From NCBI GenBank assembly GCA_029062895.1, contig JAIDPF010000067.1, forward strand, positions 42,360 to 106,359: a stretch of 64,000 bases of DNA, written 5' to 3'. Shown here piece after piece: positions 24,390 to 33,194 of this stretch. Source of the stretch: Lachnospiraceae bacterium (lineage in GTDB: Bacteria > Bacillota > Clostridia > Lachnospirales > Lachnospiraceae). A program made the translations under genes and the position numbers. Under the pieces are notes generated by a model, which saw only the letters and a program-made list of their open reading frames with translations, had not been told where the DNA came from and ran no database searches. Positions within the stretch are counted from its first letter, which is position 1. Each line of letters starts with the position of its first letter.

Positions 24390-25033
24390 CGAGTGAAGAA
24401 TACAAAAAACTGTCGCAAAAGGAATTTGACCGGGCGGCGGCAAAATTTGATGATGACGATCTAAGCATTTACAATGTATGCCGTAAAGATTATCCGGAAG
24501 TGCTGGCGGAAGCGGCGAAAGAGCCGTTTTCTGACTTGCTGGATGCCGGCTGCGGCACAGGGGCAATGCTTGCTATGTTCAAAAGGGATTATCCGGATAG
24601 AAATTATACCGGAGTGGATCTGTCGGAGAAAATGATAGAAACTGCAAACAAAAAGCATATAGATGGAATACGCTTTGTTGCAGGGGATTGTGAAAATCTT
24701 CCTTTTGAGGACAACAGCTTTGACGTAGTCACCTGCTCCTTGAGCTTTCATCATTACCCCCATCCTGAAAAATTTTTTATGAGCCTGCATAGGGTTCTGC
24801 GTCCGGGAGGCAGGTTTATTTTAAGGGAAATGGCGCCGTGCAACAAAGTATTGTTGTGGCTTATGAACCATATCCAGCTTCCGATAGTCAACATGGTCTT
24901 ACATAAAGGGGATGTTCATGTTTACTCAAAGGATGATATACAGAGTCTTTGTGAGATCAGCGGGATGAAGCTGGAACTGTTTGAGGCCAGGAAAGGGCTT
25001 CGTCAGCATTGTGTGGTCAGAAAACCAACCTGA
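24386..25033 (+). CDS. Class I SAM-dependent methyltransferase
   Basis: A 215-residue protein. SAM motif LLDAGCGTGAMLAM (about residues 51-64), acidic strand end TGVDLSEKM, VAGDCENLPFEDNSFDVVTC, and SFHHYPHPEKFF, RVLRPGGRFILREM, all typical Methyltransf_11. Its start overlaps the previous stop by ATGA. The last residues overlap nothing, and a terminator for the opposite strand lies 12 bp after its stop. Substrate unknown; it is the third stand-alone or fused SAM methyltransferase within 12 kb. Confidence 0.9.
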   Translation: MTSEEYKKLSQKEFDRAAAKFDDDDLSIYNVCRKDYPEVLAEAAKEPFSDLLDAGCGTGAMLAMFKRDYPDRNYTGVDLSEKMIETANKKHIDGIRFVAGDCENLPFEDNSFDVVTCSLSFHHYPHPEKFFMSLHRVLRPGGRFILREMAPCNKVLLWLMNHIQLPIVNMVLHKGDVHVYSKDDIQSLCEISGMKLELFEARKGLRQHCVVRKPT

Positions 25034-25044
25034 TAGCAGGTAAA

Positions 25045-25078
25045 AGAAAAAAGCAAGCGGTGACTATAGAGTCACCGC
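25045..25078 (-). terminator. Terminator of the GH26 gene (minus strand)
   Basis: Stem GCGGTGACT (25057-25065) with AGTCACCGC (25070-25078), then on the minus strand TTGCTTTTTTC. The stem overlaps the GH26 stop region. Confidence 0.8.
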
Positions 25079-26002
25079 GTATTTGCTATGATACATCTTT
25101 TTTAAAGATTCAGAGGAGTTATGTTTCTCACCGATACAATACTCTTTCGACCATACCATATAGTAAGCCCAAGGCGTGTGGGATTCCTGTAGCAGTTCGA
25201 TATCCGGCAGGATTCCGATCTCGGCAAGAGCGGCAACTTTATTTTTGCTGGTTGCGTTGACCAGCTCAAGGTATTCCTGATGATAATCTGTCGTTTTATA
25301 TTCCGGAAGATAGATGTCCCTCGAAACAATATCGACATAATCATCTCCCGGATAGCCCTGTTCCAGCGGATTGTTCCAGACCCAGAGAAGATTATCCAGC
25401 TTATGTACATTGACATAGTAGTCATACATCAGCTTATACAATTCCCGCGCCGTCTCCGGACCTTTTGCGCCCCACCAGAACCAGATACCTTCTGATTCGT
25501 GTAACGGCCGCCAGAGGATAGGGATATCCTCATCACAAAATATTTTAAGCTGCTTAGCAATAATGTCCATATCTCGATAAAATGCAGTTCTTTCCGGCGT
25601 TCCTTCGATCAATACACGATCTGCATCAAAGTCTGTATTAAATGCATAGAAACTCTTATCACGACCGCCGATGGGAGAAAACCAGTGAAAGGTAAAGGTA
25701 AGGATTCCGTCACATTCCCTTGCCCATTTTAAGGCAGTCTGCAGAGTATCCCTGTTCTCCAGAACTTCTGTCATACATTCTTCGGTGGTGTCATCGTAAT
25801 TGATATTAGGAGAATATGCCAGCAGCTCAAATCCCCGGAGTTTCGGCGATTTTCCTGTAATATTTTCAATATAAGAAATTTCCTCCATAGGATTCGTCTG
25901 GGTATGCTGGCCGGTAATGATTGCGTTTCCTGCTGTCTCTGATAGATAGTTTAACAGCAATCGTGCATTTTTGGATGCATTTTGATTAACCGGGATCTGC
26001 AT
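25064..26002 (-). CDS. Glycoside hydrolase family 26, beta-mannanase-like
   Basis: A 312-residue enzyme starting MQIPVNQNASKN, chosen because GAGGAGGA precedes that ATG. GH26 features: GQHTQTNPMEEI, TFTFHWFSPIGG, the acid/base Glu in LWRPLHESEGIWFWWG and the nucleophile Glu in AALAEIG. There is no signal peptide, so it should act in the cytoplasm on imported manno-oligosaccharides. It stands alone on the minus strand; no transporter or other mannan gene is visible nearby. The fold and both catalytic residues are intact. Confidence 0.92.
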   Translation of the reverse strand: MQIPVNQNASKNARLLLNYLSETAGNAIITGQHTQTNPMEEISYIENITGKSPKLRGFELLAYSPNINYDDTTEECMTEVLENRDTLQTALKWARECDGILTFTFHWFSPIGGRDKSFYAFNTDFDADRVLIEGTPERTAFYRDMDIIAKQLKIFCDEDIPILWRPLHESEGIWFWWGAKGPETARELYKLMYDYYVNVHKLDNLLWVWNNPLEQGYPGDDYVDIVSRDIYLPEYKTTDYHQEYLELVNATSKNKVAALAEIGILPDIELLQESHTPWAYYMVWSKEYCIGEKHNSSESLKKMYHSKYAVTL

Positions 26003-26161
26003 GGTCGTCCTCCTCTTTCTATAAAAAATAATCCTAGACAATTGTGTAACTTTTGATTTTTATAATCGGATGATCTTAAAGATACATCAATATCCAAAAT
26101 TTACTTGAAAAAATCAAAAAATTGTATCAGCCTATTATATCATATATAAAGGATATGGTAA

Positions 26162-26240
26162 AATAAGCACAGAAGCAGTGCTTATTACAAATTGCTTCGC
26201 AATTTGAATTATGCGCAAAAAGCGTGCGCAATTATGGTAC
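26162..26240. repeat. Cluster of three short hairpins (REP-like)
   Basis: In the 347-bp gap 26003-26349 three consecutive inverted repeats occur: AATAAGCAC/GTGCTTATT (26162-26186), CAAATTGC/GCAATTTG (26188-26206, loop TTC) and TGCGCA/TGCGCA (26212-26230). Related AAATTGC/GCAATTT and CAGC/GCTG hairpins occur near 40700-40840, 45432 and 59052. The rest of the gap is AT-rich without recognisable genes. Confidence 0.65.
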
Positions 26241-26349
26241 AATAAGCGCAGGGACCGTTGCGGCAGCGTTCCGAAAGATCATATATAAGGGATAATAACG
26301 AGTTTTATAATTACAGCCTGTTTGCAAAATAGTCATTATGGAGGAAAAA

Positions 26350-26565
26350 ATGTTTCGTAAGAAGGTAAAAAAGGAACCATACAATAAAGAGGAGCAGAAG
26401 CCGGTCATTAAAAGCAGTATTTGTAACGGAGAGAAAGTTGCAGGTTTTAAGGAACTTCGCACCGGAAAATTTACGGAAGTAATGTTGATCAGGAATGATA
26501 AGGATATGGAAGAATTTTTGGAGAAATATGATATTTCTATGGATGAGATAAAAAGAGAATGGTAA
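26350..26565 (+). CDS. Conserved small protein, function unknown
   Basis: A 71-residue protein, MFRKKVKKEP..., with GGAGG 5 nt upstream of the ATG at 26350 (an in-frame ATG at 26338 overlaps that ribosome site and is rejected). A basic N-terminus precedes KPVIKSSICNGEKVAGFKEL and TGKFTEVMLIRNDKDMEEFL. I recall close relatives in many Lachnospiraceae, sometimes labelled aspartate dehydrogenase, which the size does not support. No domain or residues suggest a reaction. Confidence 0.8.
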   Translation: MFRKKVKKEPYNKEEQKPVIKSSICNGEKVAGFKELRTGKFTEVMLIRNDKDMEEFLEKYDISMDEIKREW

Positions 26566-26591
26566 AGAAAAGGATATTTTTGGTATATTTC

Positions 26592-26620
26592 TTGATATTT
26601 TTAAAAATTTCGAATATACT
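26592..26620 (+). promoter_or_regulatory. Sigma-A promoter of the DUF4143 ATPase gene
   Basis: TTGATA (26592-26597), 17 bp, TATACT (26615-26620): near-consensus with ideal spacing, 48 bp before the probable start codon. Confidence 0.85.
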
Positions 26621-26667
26621 ATACAGAAAAGTTGCGTCTTATGCGACGTAAGTACGAGGTAAAGGAA

Positions 26668-27942
26668 ATGATCAAAAGAGATTTTTATTTGAATCGAATG
26701 ATCCGCTCTATGTGGAATGGAGAGGTTAAAGTAATCACGGGCATCCGAAGGTGCGGAAAGTCCGTTTTACTGTTTGATTTATTCTATGAATATCTTTTGG
26801 ATCAGGGTGTGCAGGATGAGCAGATCATTAGGATAGAGCTTGATCAAAGACGATTCTATAAATACAGAAATCCAATCATTTTATGCGAATATATAGAATC
26901 ATTGGTGCAGAAAAACAAAAATATAAAATTCTATCTTTTTATTGATGAGGTTCAGCTGACAGCAAAGGTTATAGATGAGGAGAATGGAGGCATTGAAGTT
27001 ACCATTTATGATATGTTGAATGAGCTGAAAGCATACGGAAATCTTGATGTTTACGTTACAGGAAGCAATTCTAAGGGGCTGTCAAGTGATATTGCAACAG
27101 AATTTAGGGGACGTGCAACACAGATCCATGTTTATCCGCTGTCTTTTAAAGAATATTATTCCTATCTTGGCGGGGATGAACGTCGTGCTTTAGATAGCTA
27201 TATGCTTTATGGGGGTATGCCGCGGATACTTTCAATGGAGGATGAAAAGGATAAGAAAGATTATCTGTCTTCTTTGTATAAGGAACTCTATATCAAAGAT
27301 ATCGTGGAAAGAAACGGGATTGAACGTGAGGATATCTTAAATGACGTTCTGGATTTTCTGGCATCTCAAATAAGTTCATTGACAAATCCGACCAATATTG
27401 CCAATGCCCTGACAAGTATGAAAAATGAGAAGGTCAATCCGACGCTGATTGCAAACTATGTCGATCATACGATTGACTCTTTTCTGATTCATATGGTCAG
27501 GCGGTACGATGTGAAGGGAAAAACTTATTTTAAGTATCCCAATAAATATTATTATACCGACATTGGTCTTCGCAATGCGAGACTAAATTACAGACAGTAT
27601 GATCCGGGTCATATTATGGAAAATATGGTTTACAATGAACTTATCAAAAGAGGCTATTCCGTGGATGTCGGAGTTGTAAGCGACAGAACCGGAAAACAAA
27701 ATTTACAGAAAGAGATTGATTTTGTTGTAAATGATGCGGATAAGGAGATATATATTCAATCTGCATTCAGAATGGACACAGAGGCGAAAGGGGCATCGGA
27801 ATTGGCATCCCTTCTGCTGACCAAAGATTTTTTTAAGAAGGTTGTAATCCGTATGGACATTTCACATAATTATTATGATAATGATGGGATATTCCATTGC
27901 AATCTAATTGATTTCCTTCTTGAAAGAGTAGAATTGTTCTGA
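26668..27942 (+). CDS. AAA-type ATPase with DUF4143 (ExeA/Archaeal-ATPase-like)
   Basis: A 424-residue protein starting MIKRDFYLNRMIRSM; GAGG is 8 nt upstream, while an earlier ATG at 26632 lacks such a site. Walker A is GIRRCGKSVLL, Walker B is FYLFIDEVQ, and the sensor region is VYVTGSNSKGLSS. The C-terminal DUF4143 domain includes KTYFKYPNKYYYTDIGLRNA and an endonuclease-like strand QKEIDFVVND. These proteins are widespread in gut bacteria and archaea, with no settled function; a selfish or defence-related role has been suggested for relatives. Confidence 0.9.
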   Translation: MIKRDFYLNRMIRSMWNGEVKVITGIRRCGKSVLLFDLFYEYLLDQGVQDEQIIRIELDQRRFYKYRNPIILCEYIESLVQKNKNIKFYLFIDEVQLTAKVIDEENGGIEVTIYDMLNELKAYGNLDVYVTGSNSKGLSSDIATEFRGRATQIHVYPLSFKEYYSYLGGDERRALDSYMLYGGMPRILSMEDEKDKKDYLSSLYKELYIKDIVERNGIEREDILNDVLDFLASQISSLTNPTNIANALTSMKNEKVNPTLIANYVDHTIDSFLIHMVRRYDVKGKTYFKYPNKYYYTDIGLRNARLNYRQYDPGHIMENMVYNELIKRGYSVDVGVVSDRTGKQNLQKEIDFVVNDADKEIYIQSAFRMDTEAKGASELASLLLTKDFFKKVVIRMDISHNYYDNDGIFHCNLIDFLLERVELF

Positions 27943-27947
27943 AATAT

Positions 27948-27978
27948 GCCTGCGGTCCTAATATTGCAGACCGCAGGC
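27948..27978. terminator. Hairpin terminator between converging genes
   Basis: Perfect 10-bp GC-rich stem GCCTGCGGTC/GACCGCAGGC (27948-27957 with 27969-27978). There is no clear T-run on either side, so it is a weaker terminator or a transcript-end protector. Confidence 0.6.
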
Positions 27979-28005
27979 TGAGAGAGAAGAATAGCATTAT
28001 GAATA

Positions 28006-28881
28006 TTATTTAATGGCGTAAGCTGCCATTACGGTATAGTCGCTTAAACGGGGTTCCACTTCGCTCCAGAACCCGAAGGTATCAACGTCCTCTCCTTTTT
28101 CGCTTAGATCAAGCAAAATGATATATCCCTGTTGATAATTTTCATCGCAGAATTTAATAAAAATATCATCGCCGAAGCTGCTTATTTTGTCGCTCTCCTG
28201 ATAACCTTCCGCCATCAGTTCGCTGTAAGTTTTGCCTTCCATGGATGTTTCTCTGGTACAGTTACCGTCCGCGGCGCAAGCCTCCAGCTGTGATTTGGTA
28301 TAGATCAGATATTCGAGAGTGCAGTTGGAATCCGTCGCTTTTTCTTCGATAAAATGATCGGATATAAAATCTATTTTCCCATCCGAATCCACTTCCTGAT
28401 ATGCATCGTATGTTTCGCTGTCAACATCCAGATTCAGATATAGATAAGCGTAATCTTTCTGCATCTGAACCATAATTTGATAATTGGATCCCCAGGATGA
28501 GCTTCCGTATCCACAGAGATCAAATCCCTCATCTAAGATTTCCGATATGGTAAGTCCTATATAGGGACATGTCGGTTTAGGGAAAGTAGGAAATCTATAT
28601 TCTTCTGGAACTTCTCCGGTTTCCTCCAACTGGGCCATCAGTTCATTAAATTCTTCTTCTGTCATCGAATCATCTGAATCGTCGGAATTTTCTGTGTCCT
28701 CATCTTTTGCGTTCTCCTCAGGCGTATCGGAAGGTTCTTCTTCCGTCGCATCTGCTTCAGATTCCTCTTCTTCTATGGAAGAATCTTCCGCGGGAGCCGT
28801 TGTTTCTTTGTCTCCGCAGGCTGCTAAAAGAAAGGCGGCCGCTGTAATGCCGAGCATCAATTTGCACAACTTCTTTTTCAT
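28006..28881 (-). CDS. Secreted lipoprotein with acidic linker, function unknown
   Basis: A 291-residue lipoprotein. The start MKKKLCKLMLG is preferred (GAAAGGGGA upstream) to an ATG 39 nt earlier. The signal peptide ends in the lipobox LLAAC near residue 22. Residues about 25-90 are almost entirely Asp, Glu, Ser and Thr (low-complexity linker). The C-terminal 190 residues form a folded domain with two repeated-looking motifs, TISEILDEGFD and TYSELMAEGYQ. Likely a cell-surface protein; no known domain assigned. Confidence 0.82.
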   Translation of the reverse strand: MKKKLCKLMLGITAAAFLLAACGDKETTAPAEDSSIEEEESEADATEEEPSDTPEENAKDEDTENSDDSDDSMTEEEFNELMAQLEETGEVPEEYRFPTFPKPTCPYIGLTISEILDEGFDLCGYGSSSWGSNYQIMVQMQKDYAYLYLNLDVDSETYDAYQEVDSDGKIDFISDHFIEEKATDSNCTLEYLIYTKSQLEACAADGNCTRETSMEGKTYSELMAEGYQESDKISSFGDDIFIKFCDENYQQGYIILLDLSEKGEDVDTFGFWSEVEPRLSDYTVMAAYAIK

Positions 28882-29067
28882 AAATATTCCCCTTTCATAA
28901 TCTGTAATTTTGAACTTCATGATAGCATTAAAAACGCCGGATTGCTACCAACTACAGGTTTCTTTTGAGCGCGTTATGGTTGACAGCGGTTGTTATATTT
29001 ATGTATGGATATGATAAGGTCAGCTGTCATTCAGAGAGGAAGTATTTTAATGCCACAAAATAATTTC

Positions 29068-29101
29068 ATAGTCATTTAGTGTTAAAAATAGTCATTTCGT
29101 G
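29068..29101 (+). promoter_or_regulatory. Direct repeat upstream of the LytTR regulator gene, candidate autoregulatory site
   Basis: ATAGTCATTTAGTG (29068-29081) and ATAGTCATTTCGTG (29088-29101) are direct repeats with a 20-bp period. LytTR regulators characteristically bind two direct repeats about two helical turns apart, so these are the best candidate sites. They lie 65 bp before the gene. Confidence 0.65.
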
Positions 29102-29166
29102 ACATTGCCCATGGATAAAAACAGAAGTCTGCCGATAAAATATATGAGGGAAAGGTGGTATAGCAG

Positions 29167-29877
29167 ATGTTAGTTGCTGTGTGTGATGACTGCGTCAAGG
29201 ATAGACAGCAAGTGCGGGAACTGATAGAACAGTACGATCAGGTAAAAGGAATTGGTATTACGGTTGAAGAATATACATCCGGTGTGGAGTTATGCCGGGA
29301 TATGGGAAGGCTTTCCGATTTTGCAATTATATTCATAGATATTAATATGGATCAAGTCGATGGTCTCCAGACAGTAAGGAAGATCAAAGATATCTATCAG
29401 GATCTTCCGATTGTTATCGTCACAGCATTGCTGAACTATGCATTGGAGGGATATCGTGTAGATGCTGCCCGTTTTTTGGCGAAGGAAAATTTAGAAAAGA
29501 CTTTGTCAGAATGTCTGGATGAGATCATAGATAAGTTGAACCGGAAAAATGAGAAGATCACCTATTCTTTTGTGGAAGGAACGATTTCCTTGGAGGTTCA
29601 GCGGATTATCTATATTGAGACAGAGCGGCATAAGAATGTATTTTATACAGCAAATGAGGAGTATGGTCTTTATAAGAAATTGGGCGAGATCGAAAAGGAT
29701 CTGATTCCCTATGGTTTTGTCCGGGTACATCAGAGTTTTTTAGTAAATATGCGGTATGTGGAGCGTATCAGTAGTTATATATGCCGCCTTACCACAGGTA
29801 AAGAGATTTCGGTGCCGAAGTCGAGATACCAGAAGGTGAAGCAGGAATATGCGGAGTACAAGGCTGCGGTTATGTAA
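29167..29877 (+). CDS. LytTR family response regulator (solitary)
   Basis: A 236-residue protein with a receiver domain (residues 1-120: acidic pair Asp7/Asp8, phosphoacceptor Asp58 in FIDINMD, Lys in FLAKENL) and a LytTR DNA-binding domain (about 135-233: IYIETERHKNVFYT, FVRVHQSFLVNMRYVERI, KEISVPKSRYQKVKQEY). It is AgrA/VirR-like. No histidine kinase gene is adjacent; the downstream gene is an unrelated-looking helical protein. An AAAGGTGG site lies just upstream of the start. Confidence 0.93.
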   Translation: MLVAVCDDCVKDRQQVRELIEQYDQVKGIGITVEEYTSGVELCRDMGRLSDFAIIFIDINMDQVDGLQTVRKIKDIYQDLPIVIVTALLNYALEGYRVDAARFLAKENLEKTLSECLDEIIDKLNRKNEKITYSFVEGTISLEVQRIIYIETERHKNVFYTANEEYGLYKKLGEIEKDLIPYGFVRVHQSFLVNMRYVERISSYICRLTTGKEISVPKSRYQKVKQEYAEYKAAVM

Positions 29878-29916
29878 GCCGATGTGAGAAATAAGAAATG
29901 GAAAGGGGTCAAAAAT

Positions 29917-30576
29917 ATGAGAGTGACGAACCAGATGTTAAATGAATCAGCAAGAAGAGCGGGTACGCCAGTAAATGGACACAGCCTGTTGGATTATGTG
30001 AATGGCGGCAATAGCAATAACATGATCTCAGAGAAGCTGATGGCAAACAAGAGACTGAGTAAAACAGAAAAGACAAAATATGAAAAACAGGAAAAGGCGG
30101 CGGAAGAACTTGATACAATAGCACAGAAGCTGTCTGCATCCGGGAAAGACAGTATTTGGGAAAAGGTTAAAGAATCCGGGGATACTACGGAAATTACAAA
30201 AAAGGCGCAAGAGCTGGTAGAAAAGTATAATAAACTACTGGAAAGTATGAAGGATACTTCCGGCGCATTGAATGAATTTTACAGGAGAAGCTTAAAAGAA
30301 CTTCCTGACCAGCATAAGGAAGCTCTGGCGGAGATCGGAATCACAACCAAGAAAGACGGCAGTCTGGAGATCGATCAGGAGAAGCTCAAGGGAGCGTCAT
30401 TAGAACAACTGGAAAAAGTCTTTGGGAAAGATAGCAAGCTGACAACCAGGATTTCCTATGTTTCTTCCAGAATAGCGGACAATGCCAGCGCAAATCTGGA
30501 AAATCTGTCCGGCAGTTATCTGCCTGACGGCAATACAACCAGCAGTCATTTGAATAAATATGATTTCTGGGGATAA
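29917..30576 (+). CDS. Helical coiled-coil protein, conserved in Lachnospiraceae, unknown
   Basis: A 219-residue protein starting MRVTNQMLNESARRAG (AAAGGGG upstream; an in-frame ATG 33 nt earlier is less likely). No signal peptide, strongly helical. Residues about 35-120 are Lys/Glu-rich coiled coil, and the middle has NEFYRRSLKELPDQHKEALAEIG and KKDGSLEIDQEKL. I have seen similar proteins only as hypotheticals. The gene follows the LytTR regulator by 39 bp and ends in its own terminator, so the two are probably co-transcribed. Confidence 0.78.
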   Translation: MRVTNQMLNESARRAGTPVNGHSLLDYVNGGNSNNMISEKLMANKRLSKTEKTKYEKQEKAAEELDTIAQKLSASGKDSIWEKVKESGDTTEITKKAQELVEKYNKLLESMKDTSGALNEFYRRSLKELPDQHKEALAEIGITTKKDGSLEIDQEKLKGASLEQLEKVFGKDSKLTTRISYVSSRIADNASANLENLSGSYLPDGNTTSSHLNKYDFWG

Positions 30577-30602
30577 TATCTGGAGATAATACATTATTAT
30601 GG

Positions 30603-30639
30603 AAAAGGCAATCGTTTTGAAACAGATGATTGCTTTTTT
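30603..30639 (+). terminator. Terminator after the LytTR-coiled-coil unit
   Basis: Stem GCAATC/GATTGC extended by A/T pairs around a 14-nt loop and followed by TTTTTT. Confidence 0.75.
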
Positions 30640-30764
30640 GATTGCGGTGTAAAATTTTGTTCAATAAATGACTTGCGCCAATAAATTATTAGCAATAAAA
30701 TAATATAGAATAAAAGTGACATATATTGATGACTGTTTATGAGAGTGGGAGGGATAAGATAAAT

Positions 30765-31169
30765 ATGCTGTTACATTCAAAGAATGAATTATACCAATAT
30801 CTTGATAATGTTGACTGGAACTTAAAAAAGGAAAACAAATTTGCAGGTGTATATTTTTTGATAAAATTTGAACAACATATAGAACCGATATATTTTACAC
30901 AGTTTGAAGATGTATATTTTGAATCTTCGTGTGATTTAAGCAGATTTCCGTTAGAAGAAAAGGAACTATCGGAATTTGTAAAAGATATGTATTATGCCGA
31001 TGACTTTGAAGTGGCATTAGAATATGAAAAAATCCTGCAAAAAGAAGGCTGGCATTATGATATTGAATGTTGGCAGTGTTCTCCTTTTTTGCCGGAGGAG
31101 ATTGAAGTGATCGACATGATCTCCGAATCGGAGTGTTTGGAATGGCTGCTTAAACATAATAAGCTGTAA
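30765..31169 (+). CDS. Small acidic protein, possible immunity-type, unknown
   Basis: A 134-residue acidic protein. The ATG at 30765 has GGGAGGG about 11 nt upstream; an ATG at 30726 in frame is the alternative. Sequence is rich in aromatic and acidic residues (FEDVYFESSCDLSRF, KDMYYADDFEVALEYEKILQ, ESECLEWLLKHNKL). The size, acidity and isolated position resemble orphan immunity proteins of contact-dependent toxin systems, but I recognise no family. Confidence 0.65.
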   Translation: MLLHSKNELYQYLDNVDWNLKKENKFAGVYFLIKFEQHIEPIYFTQFEDVYFESSCDLSRFPLEEKELSEFVKDMYYADDFEVALEYEKILQKEGWHYDIECWQCSPFLPEEIEVIDMISESECLEWLLKHNKL

Positions 31170-31226
31170 TATAAATTTTATCTCCTTTTTCTCCTCGCAA
31201 AAAACTAATCTGATCATCCGCTATTC

Positions 31227-31255
31227 TTGTAAAATTTTGCCCGATACTATATAAT
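31227..31255 (+). promoter_or_regulatory. Sigma-A promoter
   Basis: TTGTAA (31227-31232), 17 bp, TATAAT (31250-31255), about 105 bp upstream of the lipoprotein gene at 31361. Confidence 0.8.
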
Positions 31256-31360
31256 GAATAAAGGCTGTCGATTATTTCGCAATCATTAATGAAAATGCTA
31301 AAGGACACTACTATGCTAAAAAGAGGCGCCGCATAGAAAGCAGCGCGGAAATGGGGAAAA

Positions 31361-32002
31361 ATGAAAAACAAAAAACATAAGATTTTTTATGGTATGATTC
31401 TTCTTCTGTTTGCCGTAGGCTGCGGTAAAAAAGAAGGCGAAACGATTTCTGATAATATGGCGCTTGGAAACACAGGCGGTGATGTCATAGATCTTACAGG
31501 AAGTGTTTCACTTAATGTTTCCGCGGATATGGCGGGAGTATCTTCCGATAGTATTTCAGGAAATCTGTCTGGTAATGAAGTGGGAGGAAACGCGCTTGTT
31601 GATTCGGAAAGCAGTATGGGAAATGTTGCCAGTTCGATTTCCTCCAACGATCTTCTTGCGGAGCTGGGTGTATATTCTAACTGTATTTATATTGCTAATA
31701 TGAGCGGAAAGGATATTGATGTCCTGACATTGATATTTTCCGAAGGAGAAGTGAGAGGCGGAGAGATCCTTGGCGGGGAAGTGTTAAAGGACGGAGAACT
31801 TTTTACCTATGCGGCAACGGATATTAAAGCTTTGCAGGAGGCAACCGGTCTGAAGCTGACTGTCACGGCAACTGCGAAGGATGGTACGGTAATGGCATTT
31901 CCGGAGGTGCGCGTGATTAATCCGTCAGGCTGTACCGTGGTCTTAAGCCGGGGGCAGTCCACCAGCGAGAACCAGGCGGGATATGAGGTATATATTGAGT
32001 AA
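31361..32002 (+). CDS. Small lipoprotein, function unknown
   Basis: A 213-residue lipoprotein: signal peptide MKNKKHKIFYGMILLLF ending in the lipobox AVGC at residue 21. A Ser/Gly/Asn-rich linker (about 30-95, repeated SGN, SDSIS units) leads to a compact C-terminal domain of about 115 residues (NCIYIANMSGKDIDVLTLIF, GELFTYAATDIKALQEATG, CTVVLSRG). It is probably surface-anchored. No named family. It has its own promoter at 31227. Confidence 0.8.
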   Translation: MKNKKHKIFYGMILLLFAVGCGKKEGETISDNMALGNTGGDVIDLTGSVSLNVSADMAGVSSDSISGNLSGNEVGGNALVDSESSMGNVASSISSNDLLAELGVYSNCIYIANMSGKDIDVLTLIFSEGEVRGGEILGGEVLKDGELFTYAATDIKALQEATGLKLTVTATAKDGTVMAFPEVRVINPSGCTVVLSRGQSTSENQAGYEVYIE

Positions 32003-32118
32003 AGATAAAGATTTTTTTAAGTATCTATTATAAAAATTGTAACCATATAGTAAGTAATCAAGCCCTTTGATATAATGAACCATAAATTTACAGGTTTTGA
32101 GAAAGGGGAGGTTATTTT

Positions 32119-32748
32119 ATGGTTCGGCTGTTTATCATTGGGGTAGATTGTTTTCCGATATGGATCCTTGTGATCCCGGTTATTGCTATTTTGCAATATT
32201 TTGTATTCAAGCAGCGCGGTTTTAGAAAGTTCCTTATGACGTTGGTTTTTGCATTTTATTTAATTGGCGTCTTTTTCGTGACGGGTATTCCTACGTTTGA
32301 TTCTTTGAGAATAGAACTTCATTTTCAATGGATTCCCTTGATTGATATTGTAAATGAACCCGTGGAATATCTTAAAAATACGGTGTTGAATATTATTTTA
32401 TTTATGCCGATGGGATTTTTACTGCCTGCGCTCTGGAAAGAGTACCGTTCTTTCAAAGCAACGCTTTTTTCAGGATTTGCGACGTCATTGCTGATAGAGA
32501 TATTACAGATCTTTACCTTTCGGTTGACGGATGTTGATGATCTGATTACGAATACGATAGGAACTGTCGCGGGATATTATTTATGGAAGATGGCGGCGAA
32601 AAGGATTGTGAAACAGTCTTCTGAGGGATACGAAGCGAAGAAAAGATTCGGAAGATATGAACCGATCATTATTTTAACGGCTATGTTTCTGATTCACTTT
32701 TTCTTAAAGCCTCTGGTATTAAATGCCGTATGGGATCTAGTTTTATAA
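32119..32748 (+). CDS. VanZ family membrane protein
   Basis: A 209-residue protein with five predicted membrane segments. The VanZ-like core is visible: RIELHFQWIPL, EYLKNTVLNIILFMPMGFLLP, the LLIEILQIFTFRLTDVDDLI motif and NTIGTVAGYYL. VanZ-type proteins are linked to glycopeptide or other envelope resistance phenotypes but their biochemistry is unsettled. AAAGGGGAGG precedes the start. The cupin gene begins 16 bp after its stop, so co-transcription is likely. Confidence 0.92.
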   Translation: MVRLFIIGVDCFPIWILVIPVIAILQYFVFKQRGFRKFLMTLVFAFYLIGVFFVTGIPTFDSLRIELHFQWIPLIDIVNEPVEYLKNTVLNIILFMPMGFLLPALWKEYRSFKATLFSGFATSLLIEILQIFTFRLTDVDDLITNTIGTVAGYYLWKMAAKRIVKQSSEGYEAKKRFGRYEPIIILTAMFLIHFFLKPLVLNAVWDLVL

Positions 32749-32764
32749 AAAAGGAGAATTAGTC

Positions 32765-33097
32765 ATGAAAATTGAATTTGAAAAGATTACAGAACAGGCG
32801 CACCTTAAATTTAAGGGCGGAGAAGGCAATACCAATTTGAAAATGTACGAGGATGAGAATACAAAGATCATGCGGGGGCGACTGGAACCAGGTGCGTTTA
32901 TCGGGCTGCATACCCATGAGGCTAACTGTGAAGTAGTTTTTATCGTGGAAGGTGAAGGCAAGGCTATTTATGACAATGTGGAAGAGATCTTAAAAGCTGG
33001 AGACTGCCATTATTGTCCAAAGGGACACGCGCACAGTCTGATCAATAACAGCGATCAGGATCTGATTTTTTATGCGGTTGTGCCGGAGCTGCGATGA
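32765..33097 (+). CDS. Cupin domain protein
   Basis: A 110-residue single-domain cupin. Motif 1 is GAFIGLHTHEANCEVVFIVEGEG (metal ligands His/His/Glu in the usual pattern) and motif 2 is GDCHYCPKGHAHSLIN. AAGGAG precedes the ATG. The ligand and reaction are unknown; small cupins of this size act as sugar-binding, isomerase or regulatory modules. It follows the VanZ gene closely. Confidence 0.92.
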   Translation: MKIEFEKITEQAHLKFKGGEGNTNLKMYEDENTKIMRGRLEPGAFIGLHTHEANCEVVFIVEGEGKAIYDNVEEILKAGDCHYCPKGHAHSLINNSDQDLIFYAVVPELR

Positions 33098-33137
33098 TAG
33101 GATCCTTTGGGATTGTTTTTGTTAGATGGAATGAAAA

Positions 33138-33187
33138 AATATTGTGCCTGTGGCGCGGATGCACAGGTTACGGAAAGGCATGGTTAT
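33138..33187 (+). repeat. Hairpin repeat, copy 1, directly upstream of the MATE gene
   Basis: ATATTGTGCCTGTG...CACAGGTTACGGAAAGGCATGGTTATT. The stem CCTGTG/CACAGG (33147-33152 with 33162-33167) is replaced by CCTGCG/CGCAGG in the copy at 59073-59125 before whiA, a compensating change. The last 20 bases, including GAAAGG and an ATG, are nearly identical. Confidence 0.75.
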
Positions 33188-33194
33188 TAAAATC

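Noticed and set aside
33144..33194. N-terminal extension of the MATE protein
   Set aside because: These codons fall in a dispersed repeat element also found before whiA, where the true start is equally downstream.
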